Below, one piece after another: positions 34,566 to 44,188 of a stretch of DNA of 64,000 bases. Within the stretch, counting starts at the first letter, position 1. Every line of letters starts with the position of its first letter. The notes below the pieces were generated by a model that had not been told where the DNA came from, searched no databases, and saw only the letters and a program-made list of their open reading frames with translations. A program made the translations under genes and the position numbers. The DNA is from an uncultured Winogradskyella sp. Its GTDB lineage: Bacteria > Bacteroidota > Bacteroidia > Flavobacteriales > Flavobacteriaceae. The DNA is taken from NCBI RefSeq assembly GCF_947495255.1, contig NZ_CANLYI010000006.1:310001-374000 (forward strand), written 5' to 3'.

Positions 34566-35726
34566 ATGAACAATTTTGAATTTAAAAATCCTACCAAAAT
34601 TATTTTTGGAAAGGATACCATAGAAAAAGTAAAAGAAGAAATCCCTCAAGACGCCAAAGTATTACTACTTTATGGTGGAGGAAGTATCAAGAAAAACGGT
34701 ATTTACGACCAAGTAAAAACAGCTTTAGTAAATGTAGATGTTACTGAGTTTGGAGGTATTCCTGCAAATCCTGAATATGCAACATTAATGGAAGCATTAC
34801 AGGTTATAAAAGACAAAAAAATCACTTATTTGCTAGCTGTTGGTGGTGGTTCTGTAATAGATGGTACTAAATTTTTATCTGCTGCAGCAGTGTACGATGG
34901 CGACACACCTTGGGATATTTTAACTAAAAATATCAGAACCGAAAAAGGAATGCCTTTTGGAACGGTTTTAACCTTACCAGCAACAGGATCAGAAATGAAT
35001 TCTGGAGCAGTAATTACAAGAGCAGAAACTAAAGAAAAATTGGCAATGGGTGGACCTGGTCTATTCCCTCAATTTTCAATATTAGACCCTCAAGTTATAC
35101 AATCAATTCCGCAACGTCAATTGGCAAATGGTTTAACGGACGCTTTTACACACGTTTTAGAGCAATATATGACGTATCCAATTGGAGCGTTATTACAAGA
35201 CCGTTTTGCTGAAAGTATTTTACAAACACTTATTGAAGTTGCACCAAAGGTTTTAAAAGACCCAACCGATTACAAAGCGGCTTCAAACTTTATGTGGAGT
35301 TGTACTATGGCTCTAAATGGCTTAATACAAAAAGGAGTGCCAACGGATTGGGCTGTTCATGCAATTGGTCACGAGTTAACTGCCTTATTTGGTATTGATC
35401 ATGCACGTACATTAGCTGTAATTGCGCCAAGCCATTACAAGTTTAATTTTGAAGCTAAAAAAGAAAAATTAGCACAATATGGTGAACGTGTTTGGAATAT
35501 TACTGAAGGTAGTACAGACGATAAAGCCTATGCTGCAATTGAAAAAACAGTAGATTTTTTCCATGAATTAGGAATCGATACAAAACTATCCGATTACACT
35601 AAAGACTATGAAGGTACAGCAGAAATAATTGTAAAACGTTTTACAGATCGTGGCTGGATGGGATTAGGTGAACACCAATCTTTATCACCAGATAAGGTAG
35701 AAAAGATTGTAAAAATGGCTTATTAG
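34566..35726 (+). CDS. YqhD-like iron-containing alcohol dehydrogenase (aldehyde reductase)
   Basis: A 386-residue group III alcohol dehydrogenase. It begins FEFKNPTKIIFGKDTIEKV, has VGGGSVIDGTKFLSAA (NADP binding) and LPATGSEMNSGAVIT, and metal ligands in LTDAFTHVLEQY, HAIGHELTALFGIDHARTLAVI. The E. coli relative YqhD detoxifies short-chain and peroxidation-derived aldehydes with NADPH. Its placement beside an Hsp31-like gene and two reductases supports the same role here. Confidence 0.92.
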   Translation: MNNFEFKNPTKIIFGKDTIEKVKEEIPQDAKVLLLYGGGSIKKNGIYDQVKTALVNVDVTEFGGIPANPEYATLMEALQVIKDKKITYLLAVGGGSVIDGTKFLSAAAVYDGDTPWDILTKNIRTEKGMPFGTVLTLPATGSEMNSGAVITRAETKEKLAMGGPGLFPQFSILDPQVIQSIPQRQLANGLTDAFTHVLEQYMTYPIGALLQDRFAESILQTLIEVAPKVLKDPTDYKAASNFMWSCTMALNGLIQKGVPTDWAVHAIGHELTALFGIDHARTLAVIAPSHYKFNFEAKKEKLAQYGERVWNITEGSTDDKAYAAIEKTVDFFHELGIDTKLSDYTKDYEGTAEIIVKRFTDRGWMGLGEHQSLSPDKVEKIVKMAY

Positions 35727-35733
35727 TTTTAAT

Positions 35734-35862
35734 ATGAAATTTATTAAAACAATCGCTATTGCATTAACAGTCATTGCAGCTTCAAATTGAAAAAACCAAG
35801 TAAGCAAAACACCTTCCGAAACCATTTCAGAAGGCATAACAACACTTAAAAAAGAAAAAGAA
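35734..35862 (+). other. interrupted lipoprotein-type leader in frame with the DJ-1 gene
   Basis: From ATG at 35734 the frame encodes MKFIKTIAIALTVIAASN, then TGA at 35788-35790, then KNQVSKTPSETISEGITTLK and runs without another stop into the DJ-1/PfpI coding region at 35863. The leader is a good lipoprotein signal and the TGA falls where the lipobox cysteine (TGT or TGC) should be. The simplest reading is a nonsense mutation that removed the export signal and left the enzyme to start at the internal ATG. A sequencing error is also possible. Confidence 0.6.
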
Positions 35863-36540
35863 ATGAAAGTATTATTTGTATTAACATCTCATGATAAATT
35901 AGGAGAAACAGGGAAAAAAACAGGATTTTGGGTAGAAGAATTTGCGAGTCCTTATTACACATTATTAGATAAAGGGGCAACTATCACTTTGGCAACTCCA
36001 AAAGGAGGCGCTGCACCAATTGACCCAAGTAGTGATTCTCCAGATGCTGCAACAGAAGCAACAGAACGTTTTAATAAGGATGAGAAAACTAAAGCATTAA
36101 TAGCAAACACTAAAGTTTTAGCTGATATGAATGCAGATGATTTTGATGCCGTATTTTATCCTGGTGGTCATGGACCATTATGGGATTTAGCGAACGATAA
36201 AAATTCAATTGCTTTAATTGAAAAATTCAATACTCAGAAAAAACCAATTGCTTTTGTATGTCACGCACCAGCTGCATTAAAAGACGTAAAAAACGAAGAT
36301 GGAACGCGTTTAGTAAAAGGTAAAAAAGTAACCGGATTTTCTAATCATGAAGAAGCTGCAGTTGGTTTAACAGAAGTTGTACCAATTTTAGTTGAAGACA
36401 TGCTGATTGAAAATGGTGGCCACTACTCTAATGCAGACGCTTGGCAAGCTTATGCATTGCAAGATGGCAACTTAATTACAGGTCAAAATCCTGCGTCATC
36501 AGAGTTAGTAGCCGAAAAGTTATTAGATGCATTAAAATAA
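35863..36540 (+). CDS. Hsp31-like DJ-1/PfpI-family protein
   Basis: A 225-residue class I glutamine-amidotransferase-like protein of the Hsp31 type. GKKTGFWVEEFASPYYTLL carries the conserved Glu, FYPGGHGPLWDLAND the glycine turn, and AFVCHAPAALKD the nucleophilic Cys and His. Relatives act as methylglyoxal hydratases (glyoxalase III) or holding chaperones. It ends the TetR operon. The preceding in-frame leader suggests the ancestral form was exported as a lipoprotein; as read now it would be cytosolic. Confidence 0.88.
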   Translation: MKVLFVLTSHDKLGETGKKTGFWVEEFASPYYTLLDKGATITLATPKGGAAPIDPSSDSPDAATEATERFNKDEKTKALIANTKVLADMNADDFDAVFYPGGHGPLWDLANDKNSIALIEKFNTQKKPIAFVCHAPAALKDVKNEDGTRLVKGKKVTGFSNHEEAAVGLTEVVPILVEDMLIENGGHYSNADAWQAYALQDGNLITGQNPASSELVAEKLLDALK

Positions 36541-36563
36541 ATTGTGCTTATTGATTGATAGCG

Positions 36564-36600
36564 AAAGCCTGTATAACATTATGTTTGCAGGCTTTTATTT
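36564..36600 (+). terminator. intrinsic terminator of the TetR operon
   Basis: AAAGCCTG (36564-36571) pairs with CAGGCTTT (36588-36595) around a 16-base loop, followed by TATTTTTTTT. It lies 24 bases after the DJ-1 stop codon, before the convergent ybbP-like gene. Confidence 0.75.
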
Positions 36601-36643
36601 TTTTTGCCATTTTAATAAATAAGTCATTAATACGCAATCAGCA

Positions 36644-39166
36644 CTACCCTTCTCTACGTAACACTTCTAAAGGCGAACTCTTTAAAACTGATCTAATATT
36701 ACTTAACCCAATTACTAAGACTAACAACGTAATACCTGGTAAAAACACTAGAAAAGGAATTAATGAAGGTGTAAAAGGTTCTTTAAAGACCAAGAGCGCC
36801 AAGCAGAAACTACTAATCAAAGCCAATAAAACACCTACTAAACTGCCAAGTAATCCTAGAAACAAATATTCAAACGCTGAGATTTGTAAAATTTGTTTGT
36901 TTTTAGCTCCAAGTGTTCGTAGCAAAACACTTTCCTTTATGCGCTGGTATTTACTCGTTCTCACAGAGCCAATTAATACAATAATACCAGTAACAATGCT
37001 AAAGAAAGCCATGAAATTTATAATCCATGATACCTTATTCAAAATATCTTCAATAATTGTGTAAACCTGTCGTAAATCTATAATAGATACATTTGGGTAT
37101 TTCGCTACCAAATCGCGCTGTAAATCCGCAGAACCAGCTTCGTCTGGCACTGAAGTTAAAATAATATTAAACTGTGGTGCTTGTTCAAGAACACCTTTTG
37201 GAAACACAACATTAAAATTGGGTTGTAATTGTTTCCAATCGACTTCTCTTATGCTTCCAATGGTCGTTTCCATCAACACGCCTTGTACATTAAAAACAAT
37301 AGTATCACCAATTGTCACTTTGGTTGACTCTGCTAAATTTTCAGAAATTGAAATAACCACAGGATCATTAGGTTTTAACTCTGCAATCCATTTACCATTT
37401 ATCACCTCTTCTGAATCTATTACCGAATCACGATATGTACTTCTAAATTCATGATTTAAAAACCCACGACGTCTTTTTGTCGAATCTTGTCGCAAATCAT
37501 TTACCAAATCTCCTTTTATTTTATGCATTCGCATCGTCACGATAGGAATATTATTTATAATCGGTAAATTCTTTGTCTTAATATTGTTTTCTATCGCTTC
37601 ACGCTGTTCTGCTTGTACATCTAAAATAATAATATTAGCATTTTTAGAACTCTGCTCAATATCTGTTTTAGCTAACAAAATATCCTTTGTAAAATACAAC
37701 GTACTGATTAAGCTTGTACCTAAACCAATAGCTACAATTAAAACAACAGTTTGATTATTAGGTCTAAACAAGTTTAATAAACTTTGTCTGGCTGTAAATC
37801 CCCAACTTTTAGGAAAAAAACGTCTGATACCTCTAATACATAATAAAGCGATACCTGCTAAAACAGCAAAAGCTACAAAAGTTGCGATTATAAAACCTAA
37901 GGCATACATTACATTATTAAGCAACCAGAACGAAAATAAAAACAGAAATACTAATATGGCAACAAGTACTAGTAATCTTACTTTTAGAGGTTCTTTTGAA
38001 GCCTGCTCATCTACACGCAATACTTCTAAAGGCGATACATACCATGTTCTCAACAATGGTAATAATGCAAACAACACAGACATAAACAGACCTAAAAAAA
38101 TGCCCATAAATATCGGTTGAGCCGAAATTGAAATATCTACTGTAAACGGTAAAAAGTCTTTTAAAAATAAAGGAAACAACTCTTGAAGTCCCGCACCAAT
38201 CAACGAACCAATTAATCCGCCAACAATACCAATTCCTGCAATTTGAATAAGATAAATAAGAAAACTTTGTTTTCTAGAAGCTCCCATACATTTTAAAACT
38301 GCAATAGCTCTTAGTTTTTCTTTTATATAAATATGAACCGAACTCGCAATCCCAATGCAACCTAACAATAAAGCGATAAAAGCTGCTAGATTGAGAAATT
38401 TGCTCACATTCTCATAACGATTTCCTAAACGTTCACTGGTTTTAATATGTGTGTTTATTGAGGCACTTTCAGCCTTTAACTTAGGCTGTAGCTTTTTGTC
38501 GAGTGCATTTAAATCTAAAGTTTCTGCTACTTTAAAAAAGAATTTGTATTCCTTTCGACTTCCAAATTGTAAGAGTTCTGTGTCTTTTACAAAGCGATAA
38601 GGAATCACTATTGGTGGAGCAACAGAAGTAGATATTGCTGTACTACCTGGAATTGCTTTTAGACTTCCTGAAATAGGCAATGTAACGTTACCCACTTTTA
38701 TAGAATCACCAGGTTTTACATTAAACTGAAGCATTAAAGTCGCGTCAACTAATGCTCCACCTAATTCTTGGTAAGTCGTTGCAGCAGAAGTAGGTTGCGT
38801 GTCTATAGTTCCATAAAAAGGAAAGCCACCTTCTAAACCTCGTACTTCTACTAATTTAGTGCCTCCATTCTTTGGGAAAGCAATCATGGAAACAAAGTTG
38901 ACTTCCGATGCATTAGGTTGTAAAGAGTCTACAATGGCTTGGGCTCGTTCTGTAGGAACTTGTCTGGTTTCTATTACATAATCGGCGCCTAATAAGGCTT
39001 TAGATTGGCGTTTAATATTATCGATAAGGTTGGTGCTGAATAATTGAATGGATACCACAGCAGCAATACCTAAAATAATAGAAGCCATAAATAACAACAA
39101 GCGTACTCTACTTGCTTTGGCATCTCGCCATGCCATTTTAAACAGCCACTTTGTATTTTGATTCAT
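36644..39166 (-). CDS. ybbP: YbbP-like FtsX-family ABC transporter permease
   Basis: An 840-residue permease with two FtsX domains, close to YbbP length. TM1 is near residues 18-40 (LLLFMASIILGIAAVVSIQLF), followed by a large periplasmic MacB-like domain, three TMs around 250-385 and a middle TM pair around 395-450. A second extracytoplasmic domain and three final TMs come next, ending in SSPLEVLRREG, a typical cytoplasmic EVLR tail. It pairs with the ATPase 15 bases upstream. Substrate unknown; such pairs move lipophilic molecules or lipoproteins or work mechanically. Confidence 0.9.
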   Translation of the reverse strand: MNQNTKWLFKMAWRDAKASRVRLLLFMASIILGIAAVVSIQLFSTNLIDNIKRQSKALLGADYVIETRQVPTERAQAIVDSLQPNASEVNFVSMIAFPKNGGTKLVEVRGLEGGFPFYGTIDTQPTSAATTYQELGGALVDATLMLQFNVKPGDSIKVGNVTLPISGSLKAIPGSTAISTSVAPPIVIPYRFVKDTELLQFGSRKEYKFFFKVAETLDLNALDKKLQPKLKAESASINTHIKTSERLGNRYENVSKFLNLAAFIALLLGCIGIASSVHIYIKEKLRAIAVLKCMGASRKQSFLIYLIQIAGIGIVGGLIGSLIGAGLQELFPLFLKDFLPFTVDISISAQPIFMGIFLGLFMSVLFALLPLLRTWYVSPLEVLRVDEQASKEPLKVRLLVLVAILVFLFLFSFWLLNNVMYALGFIIATFVAFAVLAGIALLCIRGIRRFFPKSWGFTARQSLLNLFRPNNQTVVLIVAIGLGTSLISTLYFTKDILLAKTDIEQSSKNANIIILDVQAEQREAIENNIKTKNLPIINNIPIVTMRMHKIKGDLVNDLRQDSTKRRRGFLNHEFRSTYRDSVIDSEEVINGKWIAELKPNDPVVISISENLAESTKVTIGDTIVFNVQGVLMETTIGSIREVDWKQLQPNFNVVFPKGVLEQAPQFNIILTSVPDEAGSADLQRDLVAKYPNVSIIDLRQVYTIIEDILNKVSWIINFMAFFSIVTGIIVLIGSVRTSKYQRIKESVLLRTLGAKNKQILQISAFEYLFLGLLGSLVGVLLALISSFCLALLVFKEPFTPSLIPFLVFLPGITLLVLVIGLSNIRSVLKSSPLEVLRREG

Positions 39167-39181
39167 GTTTAAAATGAAGAT

Positions 39182-39871
39182 TTACTGAACTAAAGTCTGT
39201 TCGTTGGTTAAAATTTGTCCACCCTTAAGCCTTAAGATTTGTTGTGTTCGGTTGGCTAAATCTAAATCGTGCGTAATAATAACCAAAGTAGTTCCTGCTT
39301 CTTTATTCAATTCAAACAACAACTGAATCACTTTTTCACCAGTTTCTTCATCTAAATTCCCTGTGGGTTCATCAGCAAATAATATAGAAGGTGCATTTGC
39401 AAAAGCACGTGCTAAGGCCACACGTTGTTGCTCGCCTCCAGATAGTTGTGATGGATAATGATGATAACGATCTGCCAAACCTACTTTTTCTAATAATGCC
39501 ATACTCTTTTTAACAGCTTCTTTACTGCCTTGTAATTCTAATGGTACACTTACATTTTCAAGCGCTGTAAGTGTTGGTAATAATTGAAAATTCTGAAATA
39601 TAAAGCCTACATTCTTATTTCGTAATTGAGCGCGTTGATCTTCATTTAGATTATTTAAATCTTCACCACAAAGCTCTACGCTTCCTGCATTAGGTTCATC
39701 TAGACCAGCACACAACCCTAATAAGGTTGTTTTACCGCTTCCTGATGGTCCAACGATAGAAAAGGTCTGCCCTTTTTCTACATCGAAAGAAATATTATGT
39801 AATACCGTTAATTGTTTGTTACCGCTAGAATATGTCTTTTCTAGACCACTTATCTTTAATATCTTTGGCAT
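39182..39871 (-). CDS. ybbA: YbbA-like ABC transporter ATP-binding protein
   Basis: A 229-residue ATPase of the LolD/MacB/YbbA group. Walker A is [12 protein letters not shown] (about residues 40-51), Q-loop [17 protein letters not shown], signature [14 protein letters not shown], Walker [17 protein letters not shown] and H-loop ITHDLDLA. It partners the permease 15 bases downstream. It is divergent from the tesA-like gene with only 26 bases between, as in E. coli tesA/ybbA. Confidence 0.93.
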   Translation of the reverse strand: MPKILKISGLEKTYSSGNKQLTVLHNISFDVEKGQTFSIVGPSGSGKTTLLGLCAGLDEPNAGSVELCGEDLNNLNEDQRAQLRNKNVGFIFQNFQLLPTLTALENVSVPLELQGSKEAVKKSMALLEKVGLADRYHHYPSQLSGGEQQRVALARAFANAPSILFADEPTGNLDEETGEKVIQLLFELNKEAGTTLVIITHDLDLANRTQQILRLKGGQILTNEQTLVQ

Positions 39872-39897
39872 ATTAATTTTAATTTATAGAACTTCTT

Positions 39898-40650
39898 ATG
39901 TCGAAGGCTCAAAATAATCAATTGGTTTCACTTTCTCTCATTTCAATACGACCTAAATTCTTAAAGTTTTGTTATTTTATAATGGGCTTTTTATTACTAG
40001 CTTGTGGTGATGATAAATCTGAAAAAACTTCGGTAGAAGCTGAACCCTCTACCGAAATAGAAAAAAAAGAACAAGCCACAACTAATAATACCCAAACTAA
40101 AACCATCTTATGTTTTGGCGATAGCATCACAGCTGGTTATGGATTAGATGATAGTAATGACGCTTTTCCGGCAGTAATACAACAAAAAATAGATTCGTTA
40201 GCATTGAATTATACGGTAATTAATTCAGGTTTGAGTGGCGAAACTACAGCAGGTGGAAAAAGTAGAATCAGCTGGATTTTAAATCAACCGATTGATGTTT
40301 TCATACTAGAATTAGGCGCTAATGATGGGCTTCGTGGTGTTCCTTTAACTGAAACCAGAGCAAATCTACAAGGAATTATAGACGCAGTAAAAACTAAAAG
40401 TCCTGAAACTAAAATTATCCTTGCTGGTATGCAATTACCACCAAATATGGGACAAGATTATACCACAGAATTCAAGCAAATATTCATTGATTTAGCAGAA
40501 AAGAACGAATTAGAATTTATTCCTTTTATTTTGAAAGACGTTGGTGGTATTGCTGAATTTAATCAAAGAGATGGTATCCATCCTACTGTTGAAGGTCATA
40601 AAATACTTGCTAATACAGTTTGGGAGGTTTTAGAACCTCTAGTTAAATAG
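39898..40650 (+). CDS. tesA: TesA-like GDSL arylesterase/lysophospholipase lipoprotein
   Basis: A 250-residue SGNH hydrolase. Block I is FGDSITAGYGL (catalytic Ser), block II LSGETTAGG, block III LELGANDGLRG, block V DGIHPTVEGH with the catalytic Asp and His. A hydrophobic stretch ending in LLLAC gives a lipobox near residue 36, later than usual, so the true start may be downstream of the ATG at 39898 or the n-region is long. Expected to hydrolyse acyl esters or lysophospholipids in the envelope. Divergent from ybbA. Confidence 0.9.
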   Translation: MSKAQNNQLVSLSLISIRPKFLKFCYFIMGFLLLACGDDKSEKTSVEAEPSTEIEKKEQATTNNTQTKTILCFGDSITAGYGLDDSNDAFPAVIQQKIDSLALNYTVINSGLSGETTAGGKSRISWILNQPIDVFILELGANDGLRGVPLTETRANLQGIIDAVKTKSPETKIILAGMQLPPNMGQDYTTEFKQIFIDLAEKNELEFIPFILKDVGGIAEFNQRDGIHPTVEGHKILANTVWEVLEPLVK

Positions 40651-40665
40651 AATTAGAAGCTAAAC

Positions 40666-41526
40666 TTAATCATCACAACTCGCAAAAAACAAACTGTTTT
40701 CTGAAACTACGACATCTTTTGAAGATTTAATAGTGACTTCTAAGCGCTTAAACGGAATAAGATCATTATCTGTTGGATCTTCTACATGCGGAAAAAACTC
40801 ATTCCCATATTCTAAAAGACTTGGTAAAATTTCAGATTCTGTATGCGAGTTCACAAAATTGCATGTCTCTTCATCTATATCATTATAGGCTTTACCTCTT
40901 TTAAGATTAGTACTTTCGTCGAGAGATAAAATACCATCTTTATATTTAGCAATAAAAGAACCACCTTGTGAGTATTCTTCAGACAAACCTGCTATAATAA
41001 AATCATTATAATCGTCTGTAATCTCAAAATTGTAAAATCCAGGTAAATCATCTAGTTTTCCATCTCTATAATTTCTATAATCTGGAGAAAAAGCATCTAC
41101 ACTAGTCAACTTTTCTGTTTGTTTAAGTATATAAGGATAACTAAAACAATTGGCGCCTTTATTAAACATTGGTCTAAACTCATCGTTTTTATCTCCATTA
41201 ATTCTAAATGCAATTCCTCTACTCCTATCTACAGCAAAACTAATCGCAACCGAATCTTTAAGCTGTGGATTTTGTCTTCCATATAATACAAACTTGGGTT
41301 CAGAATGGTATTTAAACTCATATGTATTATTTTCTAATAATTTCCAAGTGCCTTTTTGTACGCCTCCAAAATAAGCGACTACAAAATGATTATTCGGCGA
41401 CACAATAAAACTTGTTCCACCTTCTGGATTTCCGCTACTTTGATAATAAGAACCAGCAATAGAATCATTTTGAGCATGCATAACTAATGAGAAAAAGATT
41501 AAGGCTACAGTTGTAAAAGACTTCAT
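40666..41526 (-). CDS. secreted hypothetical protein
   Basis: I do not recognise this 286-residue protein. A signal peptide (MKSFTTVALIFFSLVMHAQ) predicts export. The mature part is beta-rich (IAGSYYQSSGNPEGGTSFIV, GTWKLLENNTYEFKY) with single Cys residues near 150, 215 and 284. The GSYYQ..G...F.V start and the GTWKLLENNTYEF turn resemble lipocalin-like or META-type small beta-barrels, but this is only an impression. It converges with tesA 15 bases apart and shows no operon partner. Confidence 0.75.
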   Translation of the reverse strand: MKSFTTVALIFFSLVMHAQNDSIAGSYYQSSGNPEGGTSFIVSPNNHFVVAYFGGVQKGTWKLLENNTYEFKYHSEPKFVLYGRQNPQLKDSVAISFAVDRSRGIAFRINGDKNDEFRPMFNKGANCFSYPYILKQTEKLTSVDAFSPDYRNYRDGKLDDLPGFYNFEITDDYNDFIIAGLSEEYSQGGSFIAKYKDGILSLDESTNLKRGKAYNDIDEETCNFVNSHTESEILPSLLEYGNEFFPHVEDPTDNDLIPFKRLEVTIKSSKDVVVSENSLFFASCDD

Positions 41527-41702
41527 TGATTTTTGTTTAAAGAATTAAAGATAGATTTATTGTAACGCTAATTGCAATAGTTTTTAATCTTTTTTTTGAT
41601 TGAAGATTGAATTTAGAATCTTCTTTTTGCAATCATTTTACACTTTTTTGACATTTAAAAACCACGACATCACTAATTTTACAAATACTAAATAATCAAA
41701 AT

Positions 41703-42302
41703 ATGTCTAAGTTGCTTTCAAAATGTATTATTCTATTATTTCTATTAAGCCTATCTTTTACTGCTGCGTGTCAAGATAGCATTCAGAAATCAATTGTAAA
41801 AGCAGACAGTACGTGGAGCACTGAAATTATTCCTTTTCCTGTTGATTGGTTACCTGAACTTACTTTTGAAGGTTTTGAAGAATTAAGATTCTCACCTAAT
41901 TGGAACAATCCAAAGCATCAAGAATTTTGGACAATCGCTATGGCTTGGCAAGTTGAGACCACCTCAGAAATTCCTTTAGAAGCTATTGCCTTTAATTTCA
42001 ATCACTATTTTACTGAATTAATGCATCCTAATCATTGGGCTCAAGAATTCCCTGACCCTAAACTCGAGTTAAAAGCTTTAGAAACTCCAGAAAATGGTGC
42101 ACAATTTAAAGGGCACATCACCATATTTGATGGTTTTCATACAGGTAAAATTATCACGCTTAATATATTAGGTTACCAAACCTTATGTGAAACGACAAGT
42201 AAAGCTGTTATTCTATTTAAGTTATCTCCAAAGAATTTTGACACTCCTATTTGGGAGGAATTGAATGCTGTTGTTGTTAATGAGGATGATTGTTTAGACT
42301 AA
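41703..42302 (+). CDS. secreted hypothetical protein, possible lipoprotein
   Basis: An unrecognised 199-residue protein with an N-terminal signal whose end reads LSFTAACQDS, a plausible lipobox. The mature part has WSTEIIPFPVDWLPEL, FWTIAMAWQVET, and FNFNHYFTELM, and keeps one Cys pair near 163 and 197. It is alone; the 176-base gap upstream contains a 7-base-arm hairpin (41602-41623), and the 231-base gap downstream holds nothing I can name. Confidence 0.75.
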   Translation: MSKLLSKCIILLFLLSLSFTAACQDSIQKSIVKADSTWSTEIIPFPVDWLPELTFEGFEELRFSPNWNNPKHQEFWTIAMAWQVETTSEIPLEAIAFNFNHYFTELMHPNHWAQEFPDPKLELKALETPENGAQFKGHITIFDGFHTGKIITLNILGYQTLCETTSKAVILFKLSPKNFDTPIWEELNAVVVNEDDCLD

Positions 42303-42533
42303 AAACCCCTATTATATCAAAAGTTTTCAGGATTAAAAAAACAGTAGAAACGACATGTTTTAACTAATTGTTTTTAAGACTGTTTAATATTTACTGCAAC
42401 GTCAGTTAGATTGTCACGACTTTTTTTGAAGATATGTACAGAACAATTATCAAAATAAATTAGCAATACTGTAACCTATTCATTCTCAAGTACGTCTTAA
42501 TTTTATACATTCATAAAATCAAATCATCACATC

Positions 42534-44120
42534 ATGAAAATTTTCAAAAATCAAATCGTATTTAGTTTACTCTTTTTAGTTTTTACACTAACCACATTGC
42601 ATGCTCAAATGACGAGCCAGCAAATAGATAGTTTAGTCCTAAGAGCTATAGAAAAGATAGATTACACCGTAGGTTTTTCAATAGGTGTAGTAAAAGACGG
42701 AAAAATACTTCATGCTAAAGGTTACGGACTAACAGAAGTTAATTCTAATACAAATGTTACAGAGCATACACCTTTTGGTATTGCTTCTAATTCTAAAGCC
42801 TTTACATCTGCAGCACTAGCCATATTAGTGGATCAAGATAAAATTACGTGGACTGATAAAGTGATTGATCATATACCTGAGTTTAAAATGTATAATGATT
42901 ATGTGACCAACAACTTTACCATTCAAGATCTATTAACCCATCGTAGTGGTTTAGCATTAGGTGTTGGTGATTTAATGCTATTTCCTAATGATTCAGACTT
43001 TACAATAGATGACGTCTTAAACAGTTTTCAATATTTTAAACCAATTTCAGAATTTAGAACTAAATTTGAATACGACAACTTACTCTATTTAGTTGCAGGC
43101 GAATTAACCGCAAGAGTTACTAGCCAAACTTGGGAAACCTTTGTAGAGACTAACATTCTAAAACCTCTTGGCATGACGAATTCTTCAGGGAGTTTATTTA
43201 CTGCACTAAATTATGAAACTTTAGCAGCTCCACATGGTTTTATTAACGACACTATAGTTGCTTTAAATAATAAAACTTCTAACAACAAAATGAATGGAGC
43301 AGCCGGCGGAATTTGGGCAAGTGCAACAGATATGAGTCAATGGATTTTAACGCAGCTTAATGAAGGTAAATATGGTACAGATTTAAAGAACACCTTATTT
43401 TCTTTGGAGCAACAGCAAGAAATGTGGCGTATTCACACCATAATTCCTAGACAGACAGATCCTAATTCACCATTTAAATCGCACTTTTATGGTTATGGCT
43501 TGGGTTGGATGGTTTCTGATTTTAATGGTTTTTTACATATTGAACATTCCGGACTCATTGAAGGCATGACTTCTGATGTTGTTATTATTCCAGAATTAGA
43601 ATTTGGTTTTGTACTACTTAACAATTCTGAAAAATCAGTAATACTAAATGGCCTAATTATGTATGCTTTGTTAGATGAGTTTTTAGATCTAAACACTGGT
43701 ATTAATTGGGTAGAAATGGGTGATAAAAGACAAAAGCGCCAAAACAATAACATAGATACAATAACAGAATCAGTTTGGCAACAGGTAGAAACCCATAAAA
43801 ACACCACCTATAACAAAGACCATTATGTCGGTATTTACGAAGACAATTGGTTTGGTAAAGTTGAAATTTTTAACAACAATGGCGACTTATGGTTTAAATC
43901 TTTTAAATCTCCAAGATTAAACGGAAAACTACAGTTTTACAAAGACCAGACTTTTGCCATAAAATGGGAATACCAAGACATGAATGCAGATGCATTAGCA
44001 ACTTTTACTTTAGATCAAAAAGGAAAAGCCCAAAGTATTACAATGAAAGGTATTTCTGAATTTATTGACTTTAGTTTCGATTTTCAGGATTTGGATTTGA
44101 GACGTATTGGTGTGAATTAA
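42534..44120 (+). CDS. class C beta-lactamase-fold serine hydrolase
   Basis: A 528-residue exported protein (signal peptide to about residue 25, LHAQ). The penicillin-binding fold has Ser85-x-x-Lys88 (ASNSKAF), Tyr180-x-Asn182 (EYDNLLYLVAGEL) and a late HSGLIEG in place of KTG. The last 120 residues form a beta domain of the DUF3471 type (YVGIYEDNWFGKVEIF). Related enzymes are D-aminopeptidases, esterases or peptidoglycan-related hydrolases; real beta-lactamase activity is unlikely. It appears monocistronic. Confidence 0.9.
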   Translation: MKIFKNQIVFSLLFLVFTLTTLHAQMTSQQIDSLVLRAIEKIDYTVGFSIGVVKDGKILHAKGYGLTEVNSNTNVTEHTPFGIASNSKAFTSAALAILVDQDKITWTDKVIDHIPEFKMYNDYVTNNFTIQDLLTHRSGLALGVGDLMLFPNDSDFTIDDVLNSFQYFKPISEFRTKFEYDNLLYLVAGELTARVTSQTWETFVETNILKPLGMTNSSGSLFTALNYETLAAPHGFINDTIVALNNKTSNNKMNGAAGGIWASATDMSQWILTQLNEGKYGTDLKNTLFSLEQQQEMWRIHTIIPRQTDPNSPFKSHFYGYGLGWMVSDFNGFLHIEHSGLIEGMTSDVVIIPELEFGFVLLNNSEKSVILNGLIMYALLDEFLDLNTGINWVEMGDKRQKRQNNNIDTITESVWQQVETHKNTTYNKDHYVGIYEDNWFGKVEIFNNNGDLWFKSFKSPRLNGKLQFYKDQTFAIKWEYQDMNADALATFTLDQKGKAQSITMKGISEFIDFSFDFQDLDLRRIGVN

Positions 44121-44172
44121 TTTTTGGTTATTTAATAAATTATCAGTTAGTCAATAAACCAAAATAAACCAA

Positions 44173-44180
44173 TATCTTCG
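44173..44180 (+). promoter_or_regulatory. candidate -7 box of the EamA gene
   Basis: TATCTTCG differs from TAnnTTTG at one base and lies 9 bases before the ATG, so the transcript would be nearly leaderless. Confidence 0.35.
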
Positions 44181-44188
44181 CGCGCATT

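Noticed and set aside
35788..35790. TGA read as selenocysteine
   Set aside because: No recognisable bacterial SECIS stem-loop directly follows the TGA, and a lipobox residue must be Cys for lipidation. Loss by mutation is simpler.
36555..37064. Plus-strand frame after the DJ-1 gene
   Set aside because: It lies almost wholly within the minus-strand YbbP permease and across the operon terminator, and its Lys/Thr-rich product matches nothing.
42534..44120. Beta-lactamase resistance gene
   Set aside because: The KTG triad is replaced and a DUF3471-type domain is attached, which points to an esterase or peptidase of the same fold.
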